A stretch of 64,000 bases of DNA. Origin: Echria macrotheca (taxonomy: Eukaryota > Ascomycota > Sordariomycetes > Sordariales > Schizotheciaceae). The notes beneath the pieces were generated by a model that made no database searches, was not told where the DNA came from, and was given only the letters and a program-made list of their open reading frames with translations. The DNA is taken from positions 1 through 64,000 of the forward strand of contig MU839851.1 in the NCBI GenBank assembly GCA_030411725.1, given 5' to 3'. A program made the position numbers and the translations under genes. The stretch's first letter is position 1, and every line of letters begins with the position of its first letter. Below, one piece after another: positions 23,526-35,236 of this stretch.

Positions 23526-24682
23526 GTACTTGAATAGTCAACATGTATGGGGGACTTGTGGTGGCAAGGTTCATAGAAACTGACAGTACAATATACAAAG
23601 CACTCTCAGCTTGACGAGCTTCAAGGGGCATACAACATCTGGGAGCTCAAAAGGATGGAGAATGACGGATACACGACATCCGACATTTGCGACCCGCATA
23701 CCTCCTGAAGTCATCCATTCGATTCACAAAACCCAAGGACATGTTCACACCAGGCGAATACCTACCTAGCCCGCCCACCGGGTCCAAGATATTCCTGTTC
23801 GCTCATCATCCCTGATACCAAGCTTTGAACGGTTTCTGCCCTGCACGGCATCTGCTGACTTCCCTCCACATCCAAGTTCTATTCTCCTGTGTTCTTGAAC
23901 TGCAATGCAATGTCATGTGGCGTTCCTGCATTTCTCATGTTTCAATAGTTGGACATTCTCGTGTAGTGAACCCGAACAATCCGATCATGGTCAGCTTACC
24001 TGCTACCCCATCCCCTGACCAACTGCCTTTTCTCAGCTCCAGCGCTCGCCCAGACCGGGTACCTTTATCAAACAACCCGCACCTCCATCGTCGGAGTATC
24101 GGCAGCAGTTTCCCCATCCCGTCTCGTACCCCTGTCCGCGCTGACAAGACCACGTTTTCACCCCCCCCCCCCCCCCCCATCCCTGATACACACGTATCCG
24201 AACTTAGCTACACACTACTTCACAACAACCAAGTAAGGGGGTAGGGTAGGTATGTGTCCCGCATCTTAGCGTAGTGGCCATCCCGTCCCGTTGCTCTTCA
24301 ACTTTTGACAGCGTTACATTGCCCAATCACCATCCTCCCCAGCACGGCACAGGCCGCTCTTGGCCACACGCGATTCGTTGTAAACGACTCAACTTTTCCC
24401 CGATCTCACTACTTACAGCTACGCATCTCACTAGCGCCCTGCAGGCTGTCGGCCGAGGCAGGCACACACCACTACCACAGAACGAAAACTGAAAGGGGCC
24501 TAACCCAAGCCAATAGATCCTTCCCTTCCCGCGCTGCCCTGCGCCCTGAACGCCTGTCCCAACCTTGACGCCTGTCCTGAAAATGCACAAGAAGACCGAA
24601 CCCAGCATGAGAACATGAACTTGACACAGAACTGACCCCACACCACCTCCCGGACCGAAACGTCTACGTAGACGACATCCAC
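23526..24682. other. Intergenic region, convergent spacer
   Basis: No supported gene. It begins with a TACCTAGGTA palindrome that overlaps the OMT stop codon (23519-23528) and contains the homopolymer C tract at 24161-24178. Confidence 0.6.
24161..24178. repeat. Homopolymer C tract (18 nt)
   Basis: Eighteen consecutive C residues in intergenic DNA. The length is likely polymorphic or affected by sequencing error. Confidence 0.9.
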
Positions 24683-26470
24683 CTAGAACCACTTCCCGTC
24701 CCTGGGGCCGAAGCCAGCAGCGGACAGCAGGCTTGCACGCACCGAGCTGGTCTTGACCTCGGTGGTGGTTGCAATGCCGCCACTGCCTGCCCTGCCGCGC
24801 ACTGCCGCTCCAGTTGGAATGGTAACCCCTCCCCCGGTTTCGCCTCCGTTCCCACATTCCGGGTTTGCCCTTTCCCCTGCCCCTTCCCGGGCACTTGCAC
24901 CCCGCCTTGCGGCAGTCATGCTGGCGGCAGTGCGACACGTAAAGCTAACGCTACGTGTGTGTGAGTGGCCCCTGTTGTGGTTCTGCCCCTGACCCTGGCT
25001 CCGACTCAGCCGGAGCGGGGGAGGCATCCCCACGGGTGTTCTTAGTGGCGACCGTGGCGGTATTGGCGGAATTGCCGGCCGGGGAGGAGGCGTGAGGATG
25101 GTGAGTGAGTCGTTGTGCGATTCCAAGTTGTCCCAGGGGAAGCGCTTGTCGAGGTCCTCGTAGAACGAGAAGAGAGATTGCTTGCTACTGGAGGTGTAGG
25201 TGCTGCTTGCTGTGCTAGGCTTCTTGGGAGTATGTGTTCCTTCGTACATGTGCTTCTTTGTGCCGTCGAGCTGGCCGAGTTCCAGAGAGGAATTGTCTTG
25301 TGGGTGTTTCGGGCCGGTCCAGTTGGTCTCGGGGTGAGGGTGTAGGTTGATATGGAGCGAGCGTTGGCGGCGGTGCATCAAGGGGATGGCGCTGCCATTG
25401 TGGGGGTGATAGTGGTTTGTGGCCGGGAGCCCCAGGACTATGTTGAGCAGCGGTTTGAGAGTCACCGCACAAGCAGCAATAATCCCAACATTGAGTTCGA
25501 GGAAGCCCCAGAAGGTGACACTTAACCTAAAGGTTCGGTCGACTTCCTTGATGAAGCACGCCTGGTAGATGCCTTTGACCACGCCGAGGGCGACAGCACT
25601 GCCGACATCAGCAAGATGAACCGATACAAGTAACACTTCAAGATGGCTTACAAATACCCCAGACTGAGAATGCAGATGAGATAGATCCGCAGTCCTTTCT
25701 TCATTCTGAGGGGCCAGATAATGAAGACCGGAAACGTGGCAAAGAGGACGTCGGTCACAAGGTTGAAGCCTGTGTTGACGAGGCCAAACGTCATGAACAA
25801 GTCCTTCGAATAGCACTGTGGCTGCAGCGAAGGGTCCCAGTTGCCTGCCAGGGGTTTGCAGTGGAAGAAGAATGTCATGAGGGACATGATGGAATAGCAG
25901 ACCACAACCGCTGGGAAAGATTAGCACTTGGCCAGAATGGAATCAACAAGAGCTCTTACTCATCGCTCCCCTCAGTGACCATATATACCACTTGCTGGTA
26001 CTAAGTCGTAACAAATTGAACCCGATCGAGAGCTTCAGGAATGCCATGGCGCAGGTAGCCGACACAATCGCCTGAGAGAAAGAGACGTGTGTGAAGACAA
26101 CCATGTCATCATTTGAGACCGTCTCCTGGTGTCTTCCGAGCCCATGTTGTGCCTGGATGAGGAAGCCAACCCATCCCCCGGACGCACATAGTATGGCAAT
26201 CGCAATGCACATATCATCCATCCCGGGTGATCTGACGACGATGGCTCTTATGTAGATGCGGATGAAGACGCAGGCCAGGGCGAGGATATGACATACTGAC
26301 ACCACTGCCAGAATCTGTGCAAGATTGGTTTCCGCTGCTCTTAGTGGGTCGATGACCGGAGTTGTGAGATTGACCGCACTTGCTGCTGACTCCATGGCCG
26401 TAGGAGACACCAGCCGGACCGCGTCATGGACTGACCATAGACGAGTCGAATTTCGAAGCAATGTCGACAT
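24683..26470 (-). CDS. Seven-transmembrane SAT4/PTH11-like fungal rhodopsin-domain protein
   Basis: Three exons (26470-25960, 25910-25652, 25598-24683) give about 561 aa. Seven hydrophobic helices are visible, from LAQILAVVSVCHILAL (TM1) to FWGFLELNVGIIAACAV (TM7), with the family-typical LELNVGIIAAC...LKPLL at the end. These proteins are plasma-membrane receptors or receptor-like proteins of unknown ligand; PTH11 itself acts in host-surface sensing in Magnaporthe. A long Ser/Pro/Gly-rich cytoplasmic tail of about 240 aa follows. Introns are 25911-25959 (49 nt, GTAAGA) and 25599-25651 (53 nt, GTAAGC), both giving continuous helices when removed. No CFEM domain is present at the N-terminus. 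Confidence 0.85.
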
Positions 26471-28592
26471 CTTGCCTGGTCTTGAAGATCATCATGGTCT
26501 CACGGTCATGTTCACCCCGGTGTTGCGGAGCCCTATGTATAGTGCGGCACCACCATGAGCGTATAACTCGCCTTCCCCCCTTGATTCCGCGACACCATCG
26601 CCTACGACCCTGCCTTACCTACTACCGGTCTAGATGCCACCTTGCTACCAAACGCAACCCGACAGAACTTAAGCGACACATGGTTCCGAGTCGTCAGCCG
26701 TCCCAGTCACGGGGTTTCGGAGGTTTATTGCCCCTGGGACCCGCGTGCGGCAGTGGCTGAGGCCAAATATATCACTTTGGGTTCCATGCGCCTTTCCCGA
26801 TGCGTTCGTCGATACCACCCCCAGGCAACCCCTCTGTCGATCCCGCCCAAACTCCAAACTCTGGAACTCGGTCCAAATATGCACCAACTTTGCAGTAGTA
26901 AGCCCACGTCCCGGTTTCTTGAGTTCGCTTCGCCTAGATATTCCGAAAGAGGCATCGCCAGCGCTGGCCAGCGCCTGGTGAGCACAACGCCGACACTCAG
27001 CGATGGTGCTAAACTAGCGGACAAAAGGACATCGGCAATGACGCACAGGACCGGATCTCAGATCGGCAATTGTAGATGCCGTGGTCTAGGCGATCGGGGG
27101 ATGTCAAGCCCGATCTCGTCTCTACCGATGCCTCGTACTAGTAGACTCGACGTCCAGAGAGGCGATTACTCCCAAGTGTCAGAACCCCAAAACAGACTCC
27201 ATACGGAGAATACTCCTCATCCGTATTCTAGGCATACATCATAGCACCTGGTAAGCAGAACGATCCTGAGCAAGGTTCTTGACTCTCTGTTACATCGTTA
27301 CCACGGTGTTGCTTGGTCACCCTCGCCTCTCCAAGTCTCCTTTTGCGCCATACGCGGGAACGGTGTGCGAGCCCCCGTCTCAGGTCTTTGAGATCTGTCC
27401 CCACCGTCGGGGTTCTCGACAACGCCGACGCCGACATGCATGCCCAGATAACTCAGGTATACCACAGTCTACATCACTTGATCAATAACGTGGTCTACTT
27501 ATCCCTTCCGTGGATGCCGCAATCCACACCAAACCTCCATCCACACCACCCTACACTAGGTCGCTTCCCCGCCCATATCCATGACCGCTCCTAGCCCACC
27601 CTCTCGCAGCGGACATCAGCCATTGACCCATCTACCCTTCTCTCGCCTATTTCGAAAAGCCATCAGCATACCGTGGATGTGCGAATCTTCCATGCTACTT
27701 GGCCGGGACACAAACCGTGTCCCCGCGCCTAAGAAATCCGCAAAGGCCTTCGCATCTTGACGTCAAAGCAGATCCTTTACTTCCCCCTATGACAGCAGGA
27801 AATATCCAGCTCCCTATGTCCACATCTGAGGGTAGACGATGATGTAGTTATCGGCTTCGCAGGTGAGATGGGTGCGAGAACGTAGGTGGGCGTAAGGCGA
27901 CCCAAGAAACACCATGATAGGTATCATCCTCTTCTCCAAACCTGCAGGTCGGGTATTCCAAGGTCCACATCGTGAAATATAGTGAGCCACAAATTACCTT
28001 TGGGGGGGACAAGAGCTGTCGGAGGGTGAGGGTAAATCGAGCTGTTCTGTCTGAGGCGGTTCCAGCTGTCTAGGTAGCAACTTAACAACAGTTTCCGGGG
28101 TTTGAGTACGAGATCTGACTCTTGCAAAGGTGTTCTTCTTTTCTCTTTGATTATTCGGGTTAGGGTTATCCTCTTCGTCAGCGCCCCAACCCAACCTCTT
28201 CATCGGTGCTGACCGCCTCTCCAAAAGAAGCCTCCATCGGAACCGCGCATCCCCCAAGCTTTGCAGCGGCAGACTAGATAACAGTCTCACCGGCACTCAT
28301 TCACTCGGGCATTTGAGGTAGCTTCGGTTGCTACAGCCACTTGAAGCTTTAATACTCCCAGTCGGGGAAGCTATCTTGCCGGCTTACGCAAGATCGGTCT
28401 GCGCCAAGCACCAAAACGCGTCGGCGAGTCGGATTCTCAAGAGATTTGGTGATTCGTGAACTGTTGGGACAAATGATCATTTCCATACCCACCTAGGTAC
28501 ATCACAAGCGTACTCGAAGAATCGTCCAGGACTCCTGTCTCCACCTAATTCACAGAGCTTCAAAGAGCGCATGCGGAGCCGCTTCAAGGGAG
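26471..28592. other. 2.1-kb gene-poor interval
   Basis: Several frames of 60-200 codons are open (the largest at 26642-27244, plus strand), but none shows a recognisable domain, a signal peptide or a consistent splice pattern. A short GGGTTAGGGTTA telomere-like element lies at 28157-28168 and a CACCTAGGTA motif near 28490. It holds the promoters of the flanking divergent genes. Confidence 0.55.
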
Positions 28593-30158
28593 ATGGAGCC
28601 GGCCGCGACGTCAGCTCCGAGGCGAGTCATTCGACCTCTTGGTTATCTGTATGTCTGCTGCTTCACAGCGAACCCCTACTCGTGCGGAACAGAAACTTAC
28701 GGCCCCAGGGAATCTTATCATTCGATGCTTCATCATCTAGGCTATCTTTTTGGCGTGATTGTGACTTGCCGTTACATCATCCCCGAGAAGCTTGCAAACA
28801 ACCCGGATTCACCGAACCTCAAACGGGTTTTCGACGTCGCCGTTGCTCAAACCGTCCTGGAGCACCCGCTCTTGCGCGTTGGCCTGGTCAGAGAGGGCTC
28901 AAAGTCACCAAGCTGGGTCGAGCTACAGCAACTTGACCTCTCGAAGCACATCCAATGGCATGACGGAGAGGCGGGTCGAGACTCCGATGTAATCTGTCGA
29001 GAGGTTATACCGAACCATCTTGACCGCCGATTCGACAGTGTTGAAAATAAGCCGGGCTGGAGGATCATGGTTCTACACAATTGTGATGACCATGAGTTGG
29101 AAGTCATTTTTGCTTGGAATCACGCCAACATTGACGGCATCAGCGGCAAAGTCTTCCACGAAAGCTTATTCCGGAACCTCAACGCTTGGGAACAGTGTTC
29201 CGATTTTCCATCGTTAAAAGGCCGTATCTTGTCCCTTCCTGCCCTTAACGGCTCCGATATCTTTCCACCTCCACAGGAACAGACCGCCAAGTACACTATT
29301 ACGCCGAGGTATTTTGTATCCAGCGCGTGGAAAGAATTGGGCCCCTCTGTTTTAAGTGCTGCGACAGCAACTTGGGCGAATTGGGCACCAATGAAGACAT
29401 CCCCCTATGGAACAAGCGTCCGGTGCCTCTCCGTTGGCAGTAATGACGGCTTGCGAAAAATCCTGGTTGCCTGTCGAGAGCATGGCACCACGCTAACTGG
29501 CCTTGTTCACGCGATCATTTTCGCCTCGCTTGCATCCCACCTTTACAGCGAGGCGGGACCGGGATTTGCGGGAGCAACTGCCCTGGATATGCGTCGATTT
29601 TCATCGACCGGCACTGAGGCGACCATGGGGAATTATGTGTCAGATGTCAAGCACTGTTTCGGCGAGAATGAGACGGCGGAACTTCGGAAAGCTCTTCAGA
29701 CGCACTCACCGACTGACTGCAGCAACGTGGCTCTCTGGGCGTTGCTTTGGAGGATTGCGAAGAGGGTTCGAGGCGAGATCCAAGCTAAACTCTCCAGGGG
29801 TACCCGCGACGATGTCATTGGCTTGATGAGATTCGTGCGAGACTGGCGACAAACAATCACTCGTCAAACTCGAAAGCCAAGGTCAATATCGTGGAACCTT
29901 TCGAACATTGGAATCATGAACGTAGACAATGAGGTTCCCTTGACCAGTGGCCAAGACGCCATGTGGACATGCAATCGGGCTATGTTTGTGCTTGGGGGTG
30001 AAGTCACTGGCGCCGCGTTCAATGTGGGCATAATATCTGTTCAAGGCAAAGGGTTAGAGATTGCTGTCAGCTGGCAAACCTGCGCTGTCGATGAAGGAAT
30101 AGGAGAGCAGCTTTTAACCAGCATGAACTCGTGGATGAAGGGGTTGGTGGAAGCTTAA
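28593..30158 (+). CDS. Alcohol acetyltransferase-like (AATase/BAHD-fold) acyltransferase
   Basis: Members transfer acetyl or acyl groups from CoA to alcohols or amines. The active-site signature HxxxDG is present as HANIDG (about residues 156-161 of the spliced product). The N-terminal family motif RPLG is followed, after removal of a 60-nt in-frame intron (28649-28708; GTATGT...CCCCAG), by ESYHSMLHHLG, which fits the usual RPLG-x-x-E-x-Y-H arrangement better than the unspliced reading. The length is then about 501 aa, normal for the family. The intron has a weak branch site, so its use is inferred. The substrate is unknown; ester or N-acetyl detoxification roles are possible. Confidence 0.82.
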   Translation: MEPAATSAPRRVIRPLGYLYVCCFTANPYSCGTETYGPRESYHSMLHHLGYLFGVIVTCRYIIPEKLANNPDSPNLKRVFDVAVAQTVLEHPLLRVGLVREGSKSPSWVELQQLDLSKHIQWHDGEAGRDSDVICREVIPNHLDRRFDSVENKPGWRIMVLHNCDDHELEVIFAWNHANIDGISGKVFHESLFRNLNAWEQCSDFPSLKGRILSLPALNGSDIFPPPQEQTAKYTITPRYFVSSAWKELGPSVLSAATATWANWAPMKTSPYGTSVRCLSVGSNDGLRKILVACREHGTTLTGLVHAIIFASLASHLYSEAGPGFAGATALDMRRFSSTGTEATMGNYVSDVKHCFGENETAELRKALQTHSPTDCSNVALWALLWRIAKRVRGEIQAKLSRGTRDDVIGLMRFVRDWRQTITRQTRKPRSISWNLSNIGIMNVDNEVPLTSGQDAMWTCNRAMFVLGGEVTGAAFNVGIISVQGKGLEIAVSWQTCAVDEGIGEQLLTSMNSWMKGLVEA

Positions 30159-30645
30159 TAACAGGGGATTTTGTGTGTTAGCGACAATCACATCACATGC
30201 ATGCCCGCCTTCAGCAACAACATGTAAAAGAGGCACTGGATACGCTAGCAAAAGGTTACGGAATCGTTACTCACTTCATTGCATATCTGTCTAGGTTTAC
30301 AAACAATTTGGCGTCCTTAGAGACATATGCTACTAGGAATAAAATTTAGCGTCGTAGGCGGCCATTCCCGTGTCTCGAGATGTCGAGAGGAGAGCGCAGC
30401 CACGTTCACACAAATGTTCTTCGCCATTACGTCCATGACAGTAAAGCAATCAAATTAGACCCAAGAGATTCATCCTTCTCCAACCCAGAACTCAAGTCTT
30501 CGCCAAGTTATAACGAAGACGAAATTGAGACCGGGAATTCCACGTCAGCGTCCCGAATGCACTGCTTCTGTGACCCGGCTTGAATGGAACAGTTGACTGG
30601 CATCTCCCCAATGCCAAATGCCGTGAGCCGCGTTCTAAAGAGTCA
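30159..30645. other. Intergenic, convergent spacer
   Basis: No supported gene; small plus-strand frames lack features. Confidence 0.55.
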
Positions 30646-31137
30646 TCAAAATACGCCTCCTTCAGATTCTTCCCATACAAATACGTAGACATACCGGTTT
30701 TGGTCCTCTGCACTACCACATGGCCATGTCTCGTTCACCGTGAGTGTGTTGGTTATGGTGTTATACCGAAACGACGCATGCATATCAGGGTCTCTCGCCT
30801 CCATGAAACATGGATACCATCTTGAAGGGTCGGTTGAGCTAGTATTGGGTGTGAGCTCCGGGCCAAAGGCCGAGCACTGAGCGTCATAGCCCGTTGCCGT
30901 GTTGAAAAGTTGGAATGAGATCCAGCTTTCGGTATCCGAAGGCGAAGATGAGCCAGTTCCCGGCGCGTTTACGATGACCTGAATTGCATACAGCGTGAAT
31001 GTAGTTAGATTGAGGGACCTCTCCACGCAGGTATCATCCGCAGAACCGCGGGAAACGAGTTGCGAACCGCTCGAGCTAGGAAGAGCAAGCAGGCCCACCA
31101 AGGCTGGTGGAAAAGAATTTAGTAGTCGAGGAATCAT
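30646..31137 (-). CDS. Small secreted protein, unknown function
   Basis: The 163-aa single-exon product starts with MIPRLLNSFPPALVGLLAL, a plausible signal peptide. The mature part has four cysteines (DTCVER, AQCSAF, YPCFMEA, WPCGSA) and several N-glycosylation sites (NLT, NTSS, NET). A beta-rich pattern ends in NTLTVNETWPCG, a layout shared by many small fungal secreted proteins. No named domain is recognised. It lies next to and in the same direction as a second small secreted protein whose precursor also begins MIP. Candidate effector; function not assigned. Confidence 0.7.
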   Translation of the reverse strand: MIPRLLNSFPPALVGLLALPSSSGSQLVSRGSADDTCVERSLNLTTFTLYAIQVIVNAPGTGSSSPSDTESWISFQLFNTATGYDAQCSAFGPELTPNTSSTDPSRWYPCFMEARDPDMHASFRYNTITNTLTVNETWPCGSAEDQNRYVYVFVWEESEGGVF

Positions 31138-31641
31138 CCTGATATCAATACGGCCTCCAAAAACACTGGCATTGAGCAGAATTACATTATATATCTCCTG
31201 GAATTGAGGAGATGATGTCAGTCGTCCGGTTGTTAGCTTGGATAAATTGGCTCCGAGAATATGTTATATCAACCGGGACTAAACCCGGCCAGCACAGAGA
31301 GGTCGTGTCGCTCAGAGATCGGTATCGTTATGTTGCAAGATAAATACTTGCCAGGAAAAGTCGACAGGTCATCCTGAACCAAGCAACCCCTTAACACCCA
31401 TACGAATCACATACTTTTCTCTATTACACTCAAAAATACGATCTAACGTATTTCGAAGACCAGGTGCCGCGCGAAATAGTGGTAAAATTGCGTGGCCCAT
31501 CTGTGCCTCTCTCGTATTGACTGTCATCTACCTCATGGTTGCCCCATTGTGAGAGACTGGGAGCGTATTCACTCTTGAAAGAAACAAATATGAGGTCAGA
31601 TCCAAACCAGGCTCTGCCTCTCGGCCGCCTTCAAATCACAG
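31138..31641. other. Intergenic, promoter of the downstream secreted-protein gene
   Basis: No supported gene. It separates two co-oriented small secreted-protein genes. Confidence 0.5.
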
Positions 31642-32139
31642 TCAAATTAGAACTGCTTGGATGGTTCCATTCCCGGTTGATGCGCATGATAGATCGGCGC
31701 CCGCTCCTGTGCTAGCGCCGCATGTCAAGTCGATGTCCGTATTCCCGGCGATGCTTTTTCTGAATTACGATGTGAGTTAACCGGCTCTTGAGGGAATGAA
31801 GAAGCGGTCGAATCCTTACGTGGCTGAACCACACGCAAACTTCATCTGCGTGACTGAGACATGGGCAACCTGAGTGTTGATCTGAATGTCGATTTCAAGG
31901 CCGGGCTGAGCCTTGCTCACAATGTGGCACCTGTAGTTGCCTTGAAGTGATGCGCAAGTAAGCGTTTCCGCCTTGTCTGTACCCGTGGGAATGATTGTCA
32001 AGCTTGCAGAACCGCCGTTGCCAACGGCATCCTTAAGTTTGGTCTTGACATCCTTTACGGTCCAACTCGGGAGCGGACAGTCCTGAGCGACAATGAGTGT
32101 ACCGACCCATAGAAGGGAGACGAGAATTTTGGGGATCAT
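31642..32139 (-). CDS. Small secreted six-cysteine protein, unknown function
   Basis: Two exons (32139-31820 and 31759-31642) give about 145 aa. It begins MIPKILVSLLWVGTLIVAQ, a signal peptide ending about residue 19. The mature protein has six cysteines (DCPLPSW, LTCASL, YRCHIV, FACGSA, LTCGAS, LSCAS), the last two supplied by exon 2. The intron (60 nt, 31819-31760) has donor GTAAGG, GGTTAAC near the branch position and ATTCAG acceptor, and its donor overlaps the stop of the unspliced frame. Splicing keeps the frame and adds two Cys, which makes an even number and supports the model. No family recognised. Confidence 0.65.
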
Positions 32140-32996
32140 GACGTTAAACTCGTTAACTTTCAACTGGTGGATCAGAATAATGTGGAGGTAAGGCAAGCAT
32201 ATCAAAATGGGACAGAGATACCTTGGGCTTCTCCTAGGGGCATCTTGCTTCTATAGCTGCCGGGAGTTTTCGATGCGGCGGAAGCCAATCTTGCAGGACG
32301 TAACGGTACACAGAACACAGTTGCACCATGCGTGGGTTGAAGGTACCTAGATGGAACTTACCTGCTTTTACTAGGAATATAGAGTGACCCGAAATAGCCG
32401 ATAGCGAAACAATCAGCAATCACCGGCCAGACATGGAAAAAAAACCGGTAGTTCAAAAGTCGTCAAAACTGTGGGGTAGGGAGCCTTCCTTGTTACCCTA
32501 GCAGGTAGCCAGACCGAGGCCGAAACTCGACGGGGAGGAGCAGAGATGCATACAGATCATGGCGAGCAACATGGACTCCCACGCCTCGTTGCATCTCATC
32601 CCCTTGTGTCATTCTAGTGCACAACGGGAGGGGAGCTCTGACTCAGTCGTCACCCACCTGAAAGTGCGTAGATCGCATCTCTCTGGGTCCATAAGAATAT
32701 TCGAAAACATCTCAACCCCCCATAAAAAATGGCTGGATGAGCTAGTAGGACAATAAAGAAACCCGCGTTCCGTTTCGTTTCCAGTTCATTCGTGTTTTTT
32801 CGCAGGTGCGCCGAACAAATAGTGTAGTGGGGCAGTCCCGCTTCACATTACCCCGCACCCCAACGCGAGGTCACGTGAAGACGTCCACGGGTGCACAGGC
32901 CATCGAACACGTCTGCGCGCTTGCCATTGCCACATCTTCATCGCTGCCCGATTCTTGCCAGATCATCCAGTTCAACATCGTAGTGCGAAGACAACC
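32140..32996. other. Intergenic region
   Basis: Divergent promoter space; no supported gene. Short frames only. Confidence 0.5.
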
Positions 32997-34064
32997 ATGA
33001 GCTCCGACGTCGCGACGCGGGCGTTTGTCAGGGCCGAAATTGTATCACTACACCACGACACCAAATCAGACATTGCCGAGGCCGTGGAAACGCTGCGGCA
33101 CGAGACAAAAACAGAGTTCAACAGCCTGCGCCAGACAACCCAGAGACTCGACGCCAACCTCAGCCAGGTCCAGACCGATGTCAGCTATCTCAAGACTGAT
33201 GTTGCGCAACTCAAAACGGATGTTGCACAACTCAAAACGGATGTGGCAGAACTCAAAACCGACGTCGCGCAACTCAAAGTCGATGTTGGAGACATCAAGG
33301 TCACCGTGGGGGAGATGCAGATCTCGATGCGTCAGATGGAGATCCGCATGCGTAACGGCAGGCTCAAGAACCCGGTAGCCCGCATTCGACCGGTCCCAAT
33401 ATTTGTCCACGGCCAGGGTGCCCGGGAGCCAGATCCGGAGCATTTCCCCAAATACGCCGATCAGCTTTACGCTCTGAGGAAACCACGCAAGGACCGCGAC
33501 TTTCGGATGCTTGCCTACCTCAGCAAATTCTATGACATCGAGCAGGAAGCCGCTAATGTGGACCAGTCCAGCCAAGAGATCCAGCTTGACCCCGAACGCG
33601 CCGTTGAGTTGTTGGAGGAAATACTGGGCCTTGACGAAGACAACTTCATCGAATTTCGCGCAAACGCGCAGCAGTTGGCTGATCAAAAGTCAGCGCCCGA
33701 GAAAAGGGACAGGCCGGCAACCTCATCATCCGGGGAGCCGCAACCTCATAGACGCAGGCTTGAGTCTCCGTCTGAGGGCTTGCCGACAATCCCCTTCAGC
33801 CATACACCAAGTCGTGCTCCACCTCGCGCACCGCCCGCCGTTCCAGCGGATGGCAGCCCTACCGTTCCTTTCTCTGAAACACCCAGTCGTGCCCCCGGGC
33901 GCCTAGCAGCTGCTGGGGCAGGGCCTTCAGATGGCAGTCCGACGGTTCCTTTTTCCGAAACACCGAGCCGCGCGCCCCCGAGGCCATCCAATACACACAC
34001 GGTTGCCACACGGCCCCGTCGTGCTAGCACAGTTCCCGACTCGGAAGAGACTGGGAGCAGTTAG
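32997..34064 (+). CDS. Coiled-coil heptad-repeat protein with Pro/Ser/Thr repeat tail
   Basis: The 355-aa product starts at ATG 32997 (ACAACCATG, a good context). Residues about 20-120 are a long coiled coil built on near-perfect heptads LKTDVAQ (four copies plus a degenerate fifth, 33189-33293), preceded by looser heptads (TQRLDANLSQVQTDVSY). A middle region (about 120-240) is charged with conserved-looking EHFPKYADQLYALRKPRK. The tail has three copies of a P-T-[VI]-P-F-S-x-T-P-S-R-A-P unit. No membrane segment, signal peptide or catalytic motif is visible. Probably a cytoplasmic or nuclear oligomerising protein; function unknown. Confidence 0.75.
   Translation: MSSDVATRAFVRAEIVSLHHDTKSDIAEAVETLRHETKTEFNSLRQTTQRLDANLSQVQTDVSYLKTDVAQLKTDVAQLKTDVAELKTDVAQLKVDVGDIKVTVGEMQISMRQMEIRMRNGRLKNPVARIRPVPIFVHGQGAREPDPEHFPKYADQLYALRKPRKDRDFRMLAYLSKFYDIEQEAANVDQSSQEIQLDPERAVELLEEILGLDEDNFIEFRANAQQLADQKSAPEKRDRPATSSSGEPQPHRRRLESPSEGLPTIPFSHTPSRAPPRAPPAVPADGSPTVPFSETPSRAPGRLAAAGAGPSDGSPTVPFSETPSRAPPRPSNTHTVATRPRRASTVPDSEETGSS
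33189..33293 (+). repeat. 21-nt tandem repeat encoding LKTDVAQ heptads
   Basis: Five consecutive 21-nt units, each encoding one heptad; the fifth has drifted to LKVDVGD. The copies differ at silent and first positions, for example GCA/GCG. Confidence 0.85.
33774..33979 (+). repeat. Three dispersed copies of a DGSPTVPFSETPSRAP-coding unit
   Basis: Near-identical coding units at about 33774, 33849 and 33930, separated by variable Ala/Pro/Gly linkers. The second and third are the most alike. Confidence 0.8.
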
Positions 34065-35236
34065 AAGTCCGGTCTAGCATTTATCGATTTGCAGTTTTCC
34101 GGGATAATCCCTTTCACGGCGTATCAGGTGAGAGGGCTGCGAATTTGGAAACTGCGGGGGAGGGAAATCCCAAAATCCCAGGCATAGCCATGTCAGCCAT
34201 CGGAGAACTGTGGCCGAGCATGCATCGGTAAACTTACCAACGGTTGGATGGTCACAGACGGAAGATATCGCTGCTACAGGAAGGATACAACATGATTATA
34301 TTGCATGATAATGATACCCCATGACAGTATTTTTTATTTATTCTTTTTTTCTGAGCCCGTTTTTGTGTGCTGTCCTGGTTCCGGTCCCTCTGAAATCAGA
34401 CGTTGTCGGTAGCGTGCCAAACCAATTGTCAGTACCTTACCTTAGCCAAGCCTCGGATAGCTAACCCTCAGGCAGAAAACAGCGAGAACAACCATATTCG
34501 AGCATTTGGAGGAGCATCCTGCATGGTCTACAACGCATGTCGAAGAATAGGTGTATAGGATTGCCCGAGAGGTGTCACACGTCGTCATGTACATACCAAG
34601 ACCATCATGACCTACCCTCTACTTCCTGTAATGCCAAGTGAAATGGAAGACCACCGAAACGCGCAAGAAATGCATCGACGTGTTTGTTACGTTGCTCACG
34701 CAGCAGAGGTGCCCGCAGCTTATGCCAAGAGGGCTACTCCGCAATCATCATTGGCACGTAAGTCGCCGGAGTTTTCGGAGTAGCCATGACGTTGAGAGTG
34801 CTGAAAAGAGGGTGACTAACCTTACTCAGCACGGGGTGAAAGTTATCCCCCTCCGGCGACTCCAACAACGTACAGTGCGGTTCTCTCTCTGCTCAAAACT
34901 GTGCACTACATTAGTTGTCTCCCGCCCGCCAAGCCTTAAAACTCAAGCAGGCTTCCAACCACTATCTCCTTGGCGTCATGAGTTGAAGCGTCGAATCCAG
35001 GATCCACCGTGCGTGCAATCAAGCTTAAAAGACGGAACGGTCCTTCCTTATCGTCACCTAACTCAAGGTATAAGTACAACTACCAGGTCGTTTTTACGAT
35101 CCAAGTTCTTTCTCCTCATCCTCCTTTTATGACTCAACCATTCTACGCTATTCAGCTGACGTTTGTTCTCGTCGTACCCATACCACCGTCGGCATCTACA
35201 AGAAACCAGACATATCCAGGCTCAGCGACCCCAGAG
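34065..35236. other. 1.2-kb intergenic interval
   Basis: AT-rich in its first half (near 34300-34360). A 164-codon frame (34638-35132) has no recognisable feature. It holds the promoter of the following gene. Confidence 0.5.

Noticed and set aside
24327..24938. Gly/Arg-rich minus-strand frame overlapping the receptor gene
   Set aside because: A shadow of the SAT4-like gene's low-complexity tail in another frame.
26642..27244. 200-codon plus-strand frame
   Set aside because: No ATG context, signal or domain support; typical chance ORF in GC-moderate spacer.
28157..28168. Interstitial telomere-like GGGTTAGGGTTA
   Set aside because: Only two units; expected by chance or minor relic, not evidence of fusion.
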